A DNA stretch of 64,000 nt from CAYNVQ01 sp964400735 (GTDB lineage Bacteria > Acidobacteriota > Aminicenantia > Aminicenantales > Aminicenantaceae). The notes under the pieces are model-generated. The model was not told the origin of the DNA. It searched no databases and was given only the letters and a program-made list of their open reading frames with translations. Positions 42,168 through 51,066 of this stretch are shown one piece after another. The DNA lies in assembly GCA_964400735.1 (NCBI GenBank), contig CAYNVQ010000001.1, positions 558,001 to 622,000 of the forward strand. Direction: 5' to 3'. Both the position numbers and the translations under genes were made by a program. The stretch's first letter is position 1, and every line of letters begins with the position of its first letter.

Positions 42168-43139
42168 ATGAATGATTCATTTAAAACCATAGGGGCGGCC
42201 ATTCTATTTCTCTCCTTTCTTTTCTCTGCGCGCCTTTCTCACGCCCAATCCTTAAACTATAATGACGGAGACTGTCTCTATTGCCACGGCAAACCAGAGA
42301 TACACCAAATCACCAAGGAAGGGGATATTCGAACTCTCTATGTGGATCCGGAGGAATGGAACCAAGATATCCACCATCAGGGAAAATTGAGCTGCGTCGA
42401 CTGCCATAAGAATGCCAATCCCTACCTTCATTTCAGGGAGGGTTTTATTGATGTGGATTGTGCGCGTTGTCACCCTATCGAAGAGGAAGAATACCAAAAA
42501 AATATCCACCTCACCTTCACTATCATCACTCCGGGAAAAGACCTCCCTCTCTGTTACCATTGTCACACAAAACACCATGTACTGAAGCATGACAATCCTT
42601 CATCATCCGTTCATACATCGAATATTGCAGAAACCTGTGGATCATGTCATCCAGAAGTTATGGTGGAGGCCATTTTAAAGGGTGCATCTCTCGGAAAAAT
42701 TTCCGGACACCGCAAGGGAGATCTGTCCGATAAATTCGATATGAAGGTTTGTATCAATTGTCATTATGAGGATTCGGCCCACGGAGCAAAGCGTGTTTAT
42801 AAAGATTTTTGCACTCGCTGTCACGACGTCCGGTCCAAAGGCAACGCCCTGATGGGCCCCACCCATCTGAATTCAACCAGATGGTCAGAGCTCAATTACA
42901 CCGGAAACGGATTGTTCCTTTTGTTGATTTTCGGCTCAGCCTCTTTTCTCCTCTATAAGTCCCGGCGCGGGATCAAGCAGAAAATCACCATCTGGTCCGA
43001 GAGCATGAAGAAACCGGCAATACCGGAGGAAGAGTCGAAGAAAGCAAAAGAGGAGACGGGTCAAAAAGAAATCAATCCAGAGGCGAAAGACGCCGATGTC
43101 TCTTCCAACAGTGACACACAGGGAGACCATGAAAGCTAG
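42168..43139 (+). CDS. Seven-haem periplasmic cytochrome c with C-terminal anchor
   Basis: 323 aa. Signal peptide ending 'SARLSHAQS', seven CxxCH haem motifs (CLYCH, CVDCH, CARCH, CYHCH, CGSCH, CINCH, CTRCH), a membrane helix at about 250-268 ('GLFLLLIFGSASFLLY') and a charged cytoplasmic tail. Start 42168 is chosen because it places the signal peptide at the very N-terminus; ATG 42102 is in frame and possible. First gene of a redox cluster with a 4x[4Fe-4S] protein, NrfD and a molybdopterin-family protein. That composition recalls QrcA-type or alternative-complex-III cytochromes that accept or donate electrons for a quinone-linked membrane complex. Confidence 0.85.
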   Translation: MNDSFKTIGAAILFLSFLFSARLSHAQSLNYNDGDCLYCHGKPEIHQITKEGDIRTLYVDPEEWNQDIHHQGKLSCVDCHKNANPYLHFREGFIDVDCARCHPIEEEEYQKNIHLTFTIITPGKDLPLCYHCHTKHHVLKHDNPSSSVHTSNIAETCGSCHPEVMVEAILKGASLGKISGHRKGDLSDKFDMKVCINCHYEDSAHGAKRVYKDFCTRCHDVRSKGNALMGPTHLNSTRWSELNYTGNGLFLLLIFGSASFLLYKSRRGIKQKITIWSESMKKPAIPEEESKKAKEETGQKEINPEAKDADVSSNSDTQGDHES

Positions 43140-43731
43140 AAAAAAACGCTATGTTATGTTGATCGATCTGCGGAAGTGCATCGGGTGCAATTCCTGTGCT
43201 GTGGCCTGCAAAAGCGAAAACAATGTCCCTCTAGGAGTATGGAGAAGCTGGGTAAAAAGGGTGGAAAAAAGCAAGCATTCCCTAGCCAAAGAATACTTTC
43301 TCCCTATTGTCTGCAATAACTGTGAAAAACCGATCTGCGTAACGGTGTGTCCGGTGGGAGCTTCCATTCAAAGGGCCGATGGAATCGTGTATATCGATCC
43401 TCACCGATGCATCGGATGCCGCTACTGCATGGCTGCCTGTCCTTACGGCGTAAGGTATATCAATCCTCTATCAAAAATCGCAGAAAAATGCTATTGGTGC
43501 CATCACCGGGTGGATGCCGGTCTCGAACCAGCCTGTGTAATCGCCTGTCCAACCGGAGCGATTCTGTTCGGGGATCTCAATGATCCTGAAAACGCGATCG
43601 CTAAATCACTGGCGGAAAATGCGGTTCAGGTCATCAAAGCCGAGATGGGAACACAACCCCAAGCATTCTATATCGGTCTCGATTTGGAAGCCGTGGAAAC
43701 AGTGGAAACAAACAAAATCGAAGAGGAATAG
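43129..43731 (+). CDS. NrfC/PsrB-type ferredoxin subunit (4 x 4Fe-4S)
   Basis: 200 aa. Four Cys clusters: 'CIGCNSCAVAC', 'CNNCEKPICVTVCP', 'CIGCRYCMAACP' and 'CYWCHHRVDAGLEPACVIAC'. This is the electron-wire subunit of complex iron-sulfur molybdoenzymes, passing electrons between the catalytic subunit and the NrfD membrane subunit. ATG 43129 has AGGGAG upstream and overlaps the cytochrome gene end by 11 bases. No signal peptide of its own; it is probably exported by Tat together with the molybdopterin subunit. Confidence 0.92.
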   Translation: MKARKKRYVMLIDLRKCIGCNSCAVACKSENNVPLGVWRSWVKRVEKSKHSLAKEYFLPIVCNNCEKPICVTVCPVGASIQRADGIVYIDPHRCIGCRYCMAACPYGVRYINPLSKIAEKCYWCHHRVDAGLEPACVIACPTGAILFGDLNDPENAIAKSLAENAVQVIKAEMGTQPQAFYIGLDLEAVETVETNKIEEE

Positions 43732-43844
43732 CCGGGTGACTTGACCATGATAAAGAAAATAGTCCAGGTCAAAAAAGCCAGAAAGCGGAAAATCGCGATG
43801 CTTCAAAACGTGGAGAATAAACATGCTATCTAAAAAAAGAGGCG

Positions 43845-44741
43845 ATGGATAACCAAGTTCTCTATAACATTTTCCATCAAGAGGCCTTCGGGTTAAACAT
43901 CGCCATCTACTTCTATCTCACCGGGTTGAGCGCGGGATCGTTCATCTTGTCTACCCTTGCCTATGGATTCGGAATGGAACGATACAAATCCCTCGGCAAA
44001 GTGGGTGTCGTCCTGGCAACAATTCTGCTGGTTATCGCTCCTCTTTTTCTTCTCATCCACATAGGCGTTCCCCATCGTGCCTGGCATCTCTTCGCTTACT
44101 TGAATTTCGAATCTCCCATCACCTGGGGCTCTTTCCTCTTGATTCTCTATCCCCTCAACTGCATTATCTATGCCTACTTCATGTTCCAGGAGAAAAGAAA
44201 ACAGACCCGTCTTTTCGGGCTAATCGGCATACCGTTGGCCATCTCCGTTCATGGATACACGGGTTTTATTTTAGCTTTCGGGAAAGCCAGGGCCCTATGG
44301 AACACAGCCCTGATGCCCATACTTTTTCTGGTGTCGGCCATCGTATCAGGAATAGCCTTGATGATTATTGTCTGCATCGTGAAGGACCGGTTCTTTTCCA
44401 AACAAAAAGCTGTCGACTATCCCCTTCTCGAAAATCTTGGAAAGATGCTGGCCTGGATAATCGTCTTCGACCTTTTCTTGGTGGGAAGCGATCTTCTGGT
44501 TCTCCTTATATCTCACTCGGATGCCCAGGCCGTCGCACATCTTCTCCTGACGGGCAAATTTTTTTCCCTTTTCCTGATTGTGGAAAATCTGCTCGGGAAA
44601 ATCGTCCCCTTTTTCCTTCTCGTCATTCCCCGTTTCAGAAATCTGACCACGATGATAATCGCTTCTCTACTCGTTATTTTCGGGATTTTCTTCATGAGGT
44701 ATGTGGTTGTCGTCGGAGGAGAGTTTCTCCCTTTGATATAG
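43845..44741 (+). CDS. NrfD/PsrC-type quinone-interacting membrane subunit
   Basis: 298 aa with eight membrane helices. 'YFYLTGLSAGSFILSTLAYG' is the characteristic NrfD opening and 'LFLLIHIGVPHRAWHLF' the second-helix region. Later 'RALWNTALMPILFLVSAIVS' contributes to the quinone pocket in PsrC. The protein binds quinone and anchors the ferredoxin subunit. A gap of 113 bases from the ferredoxin gene holds only a doubtful 28-codon frame. RBS AAGAGG precedes ATG 43845. Confidence 0.92.
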   Translation: MDNQVLYNIFHQEAFGLNIAIYFYLTGLSAGSFILSTLAYGFGMERYKSLGKVGVVLATILLVIAPLFLLIHIGVPHRAWHLFAYLNFESPITWGSFLLILYPLNCIIYAYFMFQEKRKQTRLFGLIGIPLAISVHGYTGFILAFGKARALWNTALMPILFLVSAIVSGIALMIIVCIVKDRFFSKQKAVDYPLLENLGKMLAWIIVFDLFLVGSDLLVLLISHSDAQAVAHLLLTGKFFSLFLIVENLLGKIVPFFLLVIPRFRNLTTMIIASLLVIFGIFFMRYVVVVGGEFLPLI

Positions 44742-44754
44742 TGAGGAAATGCAC

Positions 44755-47031
44755 ATGGCAAAAACTGGTATGACCAGACGAAGATTCATGAAAGCCGGGT
44801 TTTCGATTGCCGCCGGTGCTTCACTGAATAAGCGGGCATTTCCCCAAGACTTCATAGACGCTAAAAAAACCTCCGTATCGCGGACTTCGCTGAAAAAGCT
44901 GGAGGCCATCCTCACCACTTGTCTTCAATGTCCGGCCGGCTGTGGCATAATCGCCTATTTGAACGGGGAACGGCTCGTCCAGATACTCGGGAACCCGGAT
45001 CATCCCAACAATAATGGATCCATATGTGCCAAGGGCATCGGAGGGATCAATCTCGTGAATGATCCAGAAAGACTTCTTTATCCCTTAAAAAGAACGGGCC
45101 CGAGAGGCAGCCATCAATGGACAATGATCACCTGGGATGAGGCTTATTTTATTCTGACTTCCCGCATACGTCCCCTGATAAAAGCGGGACGAATCGATGA
45201 GGTGGTCTTCGACATCGGGCAATCCGATCTCCTTCTTACCCGATTCATTCGCGCCATCGGCAAGCCATCGGTTATAAACAGACCTCTAGGAAGAGATCTA
45301 AACCGCTCCACGGCTTTTGCGGCCATGACTGGACATTCTGCCCTCATCCCCGATCTGAAAAAAAGCCGCATCATATTAAACTTCGGAGCCAATCCCTACG
45401 CTAACCATGAATACTTCATCGGCCTTGCCAACCGTATGGTCCAGGCTAGGCTAGAGAGGGGAGCCAAGCTTGTTACCTTTGATGTACGAATGTCCGAGAC
45501 CGCTGCCAAAAGCGATGAGTGGCATGCGATAAGGCCCGGGACAGACGGCAGTGTCGCCTTAGCCATGGCTCAGGTGATCGTTTCCAAGGGACTGTCCGAT
45601 CAGAAATTCCTGGTACAGAAAACAGGATTGTCGGTCACATCCCTCAAAAAGCATCTCTCCCGATACAACCCGGCATGGGCAGAGAGCATCTCTGGAATCA
45701 AAGCGAAGGAAATCGAGCGTCTGGCTGTCGAGTTCGCCGAACAAAAGACATCGGTGGCTATAATAGGGGGGGGAGTGAGCGACCACGAAAATGGTCACCA
45801 GAGCACAAAATGCATTTCCCTTCTGAACTGGCTGGTCGGGAATTTAGAAAAAGAGGGGGGTCTTTTCTTTCCCCGCTTCCCGAAAGTTCTGGAGCCCGCA
45901 AACTTCCTCGACGATAAGCCTCCAACGGCGATCCAGACAATCTCAGGATTGAAGGATAGGGGAAAAGCCATCGATACCTATTTCTCCTATCAAGCCAATC
46001 CCGCCTATTCCGATCCTGGATGCAGTGAGAGCTCACGCCTCCTTAAAGACGAAAGCTTTATTCCCTTTCTTGTGGTCATGGATACGCACATGACGGAGAC
46101 GGCCGTGCTCGCTGACCTTGTTTTACCGTCGGCGACATACCTCGAAGGCTGGGGCGTTCATCCAGCTCCCTCTCTCGATGGACAAGCTATCCTCAACTTC
46201 CGTCAGCCCGCTGTTTCTCTCTTGAGCCCGGCAGAGGCCTTACGATCCTCGATTTTTGAGGCAGGAAAGCTTCTGGAGAACAACTTCCGGCCCCGGGGCG
46301 AAGCCCTTGAGGTGGGAAATTTTTGTCTCCAATTAGCTGAAAGGATCGGCGGCGATTGGAGGGAAAATCTTGCGTTCAAAAATACTCAGGACTATGCAAA
46401 ACAGATGATTGCGGCTTCAACCGGTTCTGAGCTCGGCATATCGACCTTGAAGCATGAAGGCTTCTGGATAAGCGATAGAGACAAGATCAATCCAGAGATG
46501 CAATCGGAAGGGAATGCAAATAAAATCCTGGTGAGAATGAACAACTCCTCCCTTCCTGAATATGTATCCGCTTCTTCTTCTGGCGATAGAGTCCTCGACC
46601 GATTCGTCCTCACTCCATTCAAAACGAACCTTGGCACCAGAGGAATGGAAAACAGCAAATGGGCCCGGGAAATTCTTCATGAGAATCGACTGTGGATGAA
46701 CAAAGAAAGAGCCCGTCGCTTAGGCATGAAAAACGGCGATAAGGTTCGCGTAAGTTCTTCCTTGGGGAGCATAAACACACGGATTTTGACCACCGACCGG
46801 ATTCATCCCGATTCGGTGGCCTTAGCTGAAGGAGTGGGACATACCGCATTCGGGAAAGTTGCCCAGGCCCAAAAATTCCGCAGCAAAGACAATGATACCC
46901 AGCTTATTTGGTGGGGGAAGGAAGGAAGGGGCGTGAATCCCAACGCCATTATCGAGCCGCTGATGGACCCTGTGGGGGGAGGGCAAGCGTCGAAAGATAC
47001 GGTGGTCCAAGTCCAAAAACTCGAGGATTGA
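44755..47031 (+). CDS. Tat-exported molybdopterin oxidoreductase-family subunit
   Basis: 758 aa. Twin-arginine signal 'TRRRFMKAGF' near residue 7, 4Fe-4S motif 'CLQCPAGCG' plus distal Cys in 'GSICAKG', and the usual molybdopterin domains through 'GVNPNAIIEPLMDPVGG'. At the position where PsrA/PhsA-type enzymes carry a Cys ligand to Mo the sequence reads 'GRDLNRSTAFAAMTGHS', with no Cys. That recalls Qrc and alternative-complex-III subunits, which lack Mo, but a Ser or Asp ligand cannot be excluded. ATG 44755 is preferred over 44749 because GAGG is eight bases away. It probably forms a periplasmic complex with the three genes upstream. Confidence 0.88.
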   Translation: MAKTGMTRRRFMKAGFSIAAGASLNKRAFPQDFIDAKKTSVSRTSLKKLEAILTTCLQCPAGCGIIAYLNGERLVQILGNPDHPNNNGSICAKGIGGINLVNDPERLLYPLKRTGPRGSHQWTMITWDEAYFILTSRIRPLIKAGRIDEVVFDIGQSDLLLTRFIRAIGKPSVINRPLGRDLNRSTAFAAMTGHSALIPDLKKSRIILNFGANPYANHEYFIGLANRMVQARLERGAKLVTFDVRMSETAAKSDEWHAIRPGTDGSVALAMAQVIVSKGLSDQKFLVQKTGLSVTSLKKHLSRYNPAWAESISGIKAKEIERLAVEFAEQKTSVAIIGGGVSDHENGHQSTKCISLLNWLVGNLEKEGGLFFPRFPKVLEPANFLDDKPPTAIQTISGLKDRGKAIDTYFSYQANPAYSDPGCSESSRLLKDESFIPFLVVMDTHMTETAVLADLVLPSATYLEGWGVHPAPSLDGQAILNFRQPAVSLLSPAEALRSSIFEAGKLLENNFRPRGEALEVGNFCLQLAERIGGDWRENLAFKNTQDYAKQMIAASTGSELGISTLKHEGFWISDRDKINPEMQSEGNANKILVRMNNSSLPEYVSASSSGDRVLDRFVLTPFKTNLGTRGMENSKWAREILHENRLWMNKERARRLGMKNGDKVRVSSSLGSINTRILTTDRIHPDSVALAEGVGHTAFGKVAQAQKFRSKDNDTQLIWWGKEGRGVNPNAIIEPLMDPVGGGQASKDTVVQVQKLED

Positions 47032-47048
47032 GTGGAAGGCAGGCGTAT

Positions 47049-48335
47049 ATGAGAAAGAAAATCATGGGATTTTTTTCGATGGTGATTTTCGTTTTTTTGG
47101 GGGTAGGAGCTCTTCTCTCGCAAGATATGGACCAGGGAGGGAAAATAAACAGACTGACCTATTCAGGGAACGATTCTGTCCTCTACCCCAGCCTTAGCGG
47201 GGAGGGCAAGCTGATGATTTATGTGCTGGAGAAAAAAGAGGGGGATGAGTCAACAAGATCCCTTCGAATATTAAATATAGAGACGATGAAGGAAACGGAG
47301 CTTTTCCGCGACAGAACCAGGAAGGCTCCGGAACCGTTCGAAGACATTTCCCTGCTTCTGGGATCCAAACCGCCTTGTTTGAGCGGAGACGGACGAAAAG
47401 CCTTTTTTACCATAAGCTTGGAACAACCCGCTGGCATATTGGATCACTATCTTGCTGTCATCAACACAGATGGAACAGATTTCAGGATTTATTCCTTTCC
47501 TATCCGGGAGCTGGAGGCACTAGATTATAAAAGCCTCGAATTTAAAATCGATGAATGGGAAAGGGTGTCCAACTATGTCGTGAACTGGGATGGAAGCCTG
47601 ATTGTGTGTGCCGTCAAAGGACACCTGGGCCCTATTCGGTACGGAAACGCCAGCGGCTTAATCCTTTTGGATTCAAGAAATGATTCACAAAACACAATTC
47701 TGGCCCCGGGCTTCAACGGAAAAGAATGGAAATGGGCTACCTCTCCCTCTAATCCTCTCACCGGGGGAGGCTGGGCTCTTGGAATCAGCGGATCCGGGGA
47801 AAAAATAATCTTCGGCGCCCAATCTTCGGATGATGCAAACGACTACGACATTTACCTCTGCGATCGGGAGGAAAAAAAGATAGAAAGAATCACCGATTTC
47901 CATGACCGTTGGTTCAGTCTGGCCGAACTGAGTCAGGATGGAGAAAAGGTGGTTTTTTTGTATACGGGAAAGAAAAAAAGGGGTATAGGGACCTATGTGA
48001 TGGATATCGATGGGTCCGAGCTTTATTACCTCGAATCTAGGGTAAGCCCTCGCATTGAATTTTGCGATCTATCGGGAAACGGGCGCTATGTTCTCTTCAA
48101 ATCCATTTACAAAGGATTTTTGTATGATCTACAAACCATGCAGGAAATCTTGGCCTTTGATGAAAACACTCCTGGCTATGTCTCTGGCAAGATCCCGATG
48201 GATTTCCCGCCGAATCCTGCTTTCTGGTGCCCGCGCATCGTGAGTCAGGACGGCAAAAGGATCCTTTTGGTCGGTCCTCCGGAAGGAAAGGGCAACGTAG
48301 AGGTCTATCTGCTAAGCCTTGAGGAGATCCTTTAA
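47049..48335 (+). CDS. Exported TolB/PD40-like beta-propeller protein
   Basis: 428 aa. Signal peptide ('GFFSMVIFVFLGVGALLS') followed by repeated PD40/WD40-like blades: 'VLYPSLSGEGKLMIYVLE', 'KPPCLSGDGRKAFFTIS', 'RWFSLAELSQDGEKVVFLY' and 'SPRIEFCDLSGNGRYVLF'. Propellers of this kind act as periplasmic protein-binding platforms. It is placed in the middle of the respiratory cluster, five bases before a cytochrome gene, suggesting an assembly or docking role. ATG 47049 is chosen for the signal peptide; the frame extends upstream inside the previous gene. Confidence 0.8.
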   Translation: MRKKIMGFFSMVIFVFLGVGALLSQDMDQGGKINRLTYSGNDSVLYPSLSGEGKLMIYVLEKKEGDESTRSLRILNIETMKETELFRDRTRKAPEPFEDISLLLGSKPPCLSGDGRKAFFTISLEQPAGILDHYLAVINTDGTDFRIYSFPIRELEALDYKSLEFKIDEWERVSNYVVNWDGSLIVCAVKGHLGPIRYGNASGLILLDSRNDSQNTILAPGFNGKEWKWATSPSNPLTGGGWALGISGSGEKIIFGAQSSDDANDYDIYLCDREEKKIERITDFHDRWFSLAELSQDGEKVVFLYTGKKKRGIGTYVMDIDGSELYYLESRVSPRIEFCDLSGNGRYVLFKSIYKGFLYDLQTMQEILAFDENTPGYVSGKIPMDFPPNPAFWCPRIVSQDGKRILLVGPPEGKGNVEVYLLSLEEIL

Positions 48336-48340
48336 GAAAA

Positions 48341-49006
48341 ATGTCTCGGTCAAAATATAAAAAAAAATTCTGGGTGATCTTGGCGTTTTCGGCGGGTGCC
48401 GTTATCTGTATAGTGGCAGGAGCTGTGGGGTATCTCGTGCGCTACTCGGCAACGAGCGAGAGAGTCTGTGCTCAGTGTCATCCCGAGCTTATCGAGCTCT
48501 GGCAGAATTCCAGCGGCCATCCGGCAAAATCGACCTCATGTTACGAATGCCACTCCAAGGGATTTAAATTTTCCCCTGACAGATGGAACATTCTCGCTCA
48601 TGCCAGAGATCAATTTGTTCCCCCCGAATACCTCGCCGACGATGAATTAACCACCCAACGCTGTATGGATTGTCACCTCGATGTCCTGGATCTGGGATAC
48701 ACGGTGAAAAAAAAGGTGATCAAATTTAACCACCGCTTTCACATCCAGGAGGAGTTGGATTGTATAGGGTGTCACCGCACTTCCGGTCATCAATACCTTT
48801 TAGGGGGGACCAATAGGCCTTCGATCCCTGAGTGTGTTGACTGCCATTACCGCGAAATGGACGGTCAGCCCAAAGACAGAGAATGTATGAATTGCCATGA
48901 CGTGATGCTGGCCCCTGGCAGAATGTGGACCTTGGCTTCCCCGTACGACGTTTCGCAAAAGGCGCAGATGCAGGAAGTGCCGGAAAAGAAAATTGGTACA
49001 CGATGA
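48341..49006 (+). CDS. NapC/NirT-like membrane-anchored six-haem cytochrome c
   Basis: 221 aa. N-terminal membrane anchor ('VILAFSAGAVICIVAGAVGY') and six CxxCH motifs (CAQCH, CYECH, CMDCH, CIGCH, CVDCH, CMNCH). The first haem region and anchor resemble NapC/NrfH quinol dehydrogenases, which usually bind four or five haems. It should carry electrons between the membrane quinone pool and periplasmic partners. It ends with a four-base overlap (ATGA) into the HdrD-like gene, so the two products are made together. Confidence 0.87.
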   Translation: MSRSKYKKKFWVILAFSAGAVICIVAGAVGYLVRYSATSERVCAQCHPELIELWQNSSGHPAKSTSCYECHSKGFKFSPDRWNILAHARDQFVPPEYLADDELTTQRCMDCHLDVLDLGYTVKKKVIKFNHRFHIQEELDCIGCHRTSGHQYLLGGTNRPSIPECVDCHYREMDGQPKDRECMNCHDVMLAPGRMWTLASPYDVSQKAQMQEVPEKKIGTR

Positions 49007-50982
49007 TTAAAGCCCTCGATATTTTTTTCATACTGCTCACTCTTCTCGTCTTTGCTTACGGTCTGCAGAAGCGCTTTCGGCTGTTCAAAATCGGCAAACA
49101 AGACGATAGATCAGGCAGTATGGGAAACAGGATCAAGTCTTTTCTGACAGAGGGGATTCTGCACCGCAAAATCCTGCAAGATCTCTATCCCGGGCTTCTC
49201 CATCTTTTCCTTTTTTTCGGCTTTCTCGTTCCCTTTGTGATCATCGTGATCGTTCAATTCAAGTTCTCTCTTCCTTCCTTCATCGCCAAACCTCTTTCCC
49301 TCGCCTTGGATACGATCGCATTTTTCGGATTAGGGGCATTGGTCCTGTTTTTTTACAGGCGATACATCAGCCGGCCTTCAAGACTGGATAACCGAGGGGA
49401 AGATTTCATCGTCCTATTCTTTCTCTTTTTTATATTCTCTACGGGACTGCTTCTCGAAGGGCTCCGGCTTTCCGTCATCGGAGAAGACATCAAAGCCTGG
49501 GCGCCTCTGGGCCGTCTAGTATCCTTTTTAATCGGCATTCTAGGCCTGGATATCTCGACCAAAGGCCTTTTGGCTCTTCTTGCCTTCCGTCTACATTTCT
49601 TTCTCGTTCTTGGTTTTATCGCTTACATTCCCTATTCCAAACTTTTCCATATCGTCAGTTCTTCCCTGAACATGATCTTCCGTTCCCTGGAGCCCAAAGG
49701 AATCCTTTCCCATATGGATCTGGAAGACGAAGAGGCTGAAAGCTTCGGCATTGCCAAGATAGGAGAATTTACCTGGAAACATCTGCTCGATCTGGATGCC
49801 TGTACACGATGTGGAAGATGTCAGGACAACTGTCCCGCCTATCTTACCGAAAAACCTCTATCCCCCAAAAAAATCATACAGGACTTGAAAGCCCATCTTC
49901 ATGATAGGGGAAAGCTGATATATGGTAAGTCCACTCAAGAAAAAAATCCGACCGAGGACCCCCTCCTGGTAGGAAACATCATTCGCGAGGATGAGCTGTG
50001 GGCTTGTACCACCTGTCGCAACTGCATGGAACATTGTCCGGTGTACGTGGAACATGTGGATAAAATCGTCGACATGAGACGATACCAGGTGCTCATGGAA
50101 AGCAAATTCCCGGAAGAGCTGATGGAAGCCTTCAGAGGACTGGAGAAAAATTCCAATCCCTGGGGCCTAGGCTATGAAACAAGAGCGGATTGGATGAAGG
50201 AATTGAACGTTCCGACTCTTTCCGATTTGGGAGGAGAAGATATCGACTTCCTTTTCTTTGTAGGATGCATACGTTCCTATGATGACCGGAATAAAAAGGT
50301 GGCCATGGCCATGACTCGCATCCTGAATCATCTGGGCACTAAATTCGCTATCCTGGGTATGGAGGAAGGATGCTGCGGAGATCCTGCCCGCCGGGTCGGC
50401 AATGAATATCTGTATCAAATCCTCGCCCAGACGAACATCGAGACATTCAAACGCTACAAAATAAAAAGGATATTGACCACCTGTCCCCATTGTTACAATA
50501 CTCTTAAAAACGAATATGCTCAATTGGGATTTTCCTGCGAAGTCATCCATCATGCGGTTTTTCTTGCCGACCGGTTGAAAGACGGACGATTGAAAATAAA
50601 CCAAGCCCTTCCCAAAAAATTGACCTACCATGATCCATGCTATTTGGGCAGATACAGCGGGATATACGAAGCCCCTCGTCAGGTGCTCAAGGCTATTCCG
50701 TCCTTGAGTCTCGAGGAGATGAAGCGTTCCAGAAAAAAATCCTTTTGCTGCGGAGCTGGGGGAGGCTGGATGTGGATGGACGAGAAAATAGGCAAAAGAA
50801 TCAATATCCAGCGCTTGGAGGATGCTTTGGCCACAGATCCTGAATGGATCGCCACGGCCTGTCCATTTTGTGTCACCATGTTCGACGATGCCATTAAAAG
50901 CAAAGATAAAGAAGAAAGCCTCAAGATTTGGGATATCGCAGAGTTAGTGGATCAGGCCCTCTTTCCCCGGACGAAAGCTTAA
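49003..50982 (+). CDS. NarI-like cytochrome b fused to HdrD/DsrK-type FeS protein
   Basis: 659 aa. Residues ~1-230 hold about five membrane helices of the NarI type ('LFLFFGFLVPFVIIVIVQF', 'LHFFLVLGFIAYIPYSKLFH') with His residues for two haems b. Then come two 4Fe-4S motifs, 'CTRCGRCQDNCPAY' and 'CTTCRNCMEHCPVY', and two CCG domains ('EGCCGDPARR...CPHC' and 'SFCCGAGGGW...CPFC'). CCG domains ligate the noncubane cluster in heterodisulfide reductase. Fusion of membrane and catalytic parts corresponds to DsrMK or HmeCD in one chain. ATG 49003 gives the coupled start; an upstream in-frame start would lie inside the cytochrome gene. Substrate unknown: a thiol/disulfide or quinone-linked electron input. 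Confidence 0.88.
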   Translation: MIKALDIFFILLTLLVFAYGLQKRFRLFKIGKQDDRSGSMGNRIKSFLTEGILHRKILQDLYPGLLHLFLFFGFLVPFVIIVIVQFKFSLPSFIAKPLSLALDTIAFFGLGALVLFFYRRYISRPSRLDNRGEDFIVLFFLFFIFSTGLLLEGLRLSVIGEDIKAWAPLGRLVSFLIGILGLDISTKGLLALLAFRLHFFLVLGFIAYIPYSKLFHIVSSSLNMIFRSLEPKGILSHMDLEDEEAESFGIAKIGEFTWKHLLDLDACTRCGRCQDNCPAYLTEKPLSPKKIIQDLKAHLHDRGKLIYGKSTQEKNPTEDPLLVGNIIREDELWACTTCRNCMEHCPVYVEHVDKIVDMRRYQVLMESKFPEELMEAFRGLEKNSNPWGLGYETRADWMKELNVPTLSDLGGEDIDFLFFVGCIRSYDDRNKKVAMAMTRILNHLGTKFAILGMEEGCCGDPARRVGNEYLYQILAQTNIETFKRYKIKRILTTCPHCYNTLKNEYAQLGFSCEVIHHAVFLADRLKDGRLKINQALPKKLTYHDPCYLGRYSGIYEAPRQVLKAIPSLSLEEMKRSRKKSFCCGAGGGWMWMDEKIGKRINIQRLEDALATDPEWIATACPFCVTMFDDAIKSKDKEESLKIWDIAELVDQALFPRTKA

Positions 50983-51066
50983 TTCCTATTCCACTAATAA
51001 AATCATCCACGTCACCAAGGGAAAAAAAATAAAGAATGAATAATCGGACAGAACAGGATACTGTGG

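Noticed and set aside
43747..43833. 28-codon Lys/Arg-rich frame between the ferredoxin and NrfD genes
   Set aside because: No ribosome-binding site of quality, no family, and the length is within chance expectation.
46908..47048. Upstream in-frame extension of the beta-propeller gene
   Set aside because: It overlaps the molybdopterin subunit gene and would place the signal peptide in the middle of the protein.
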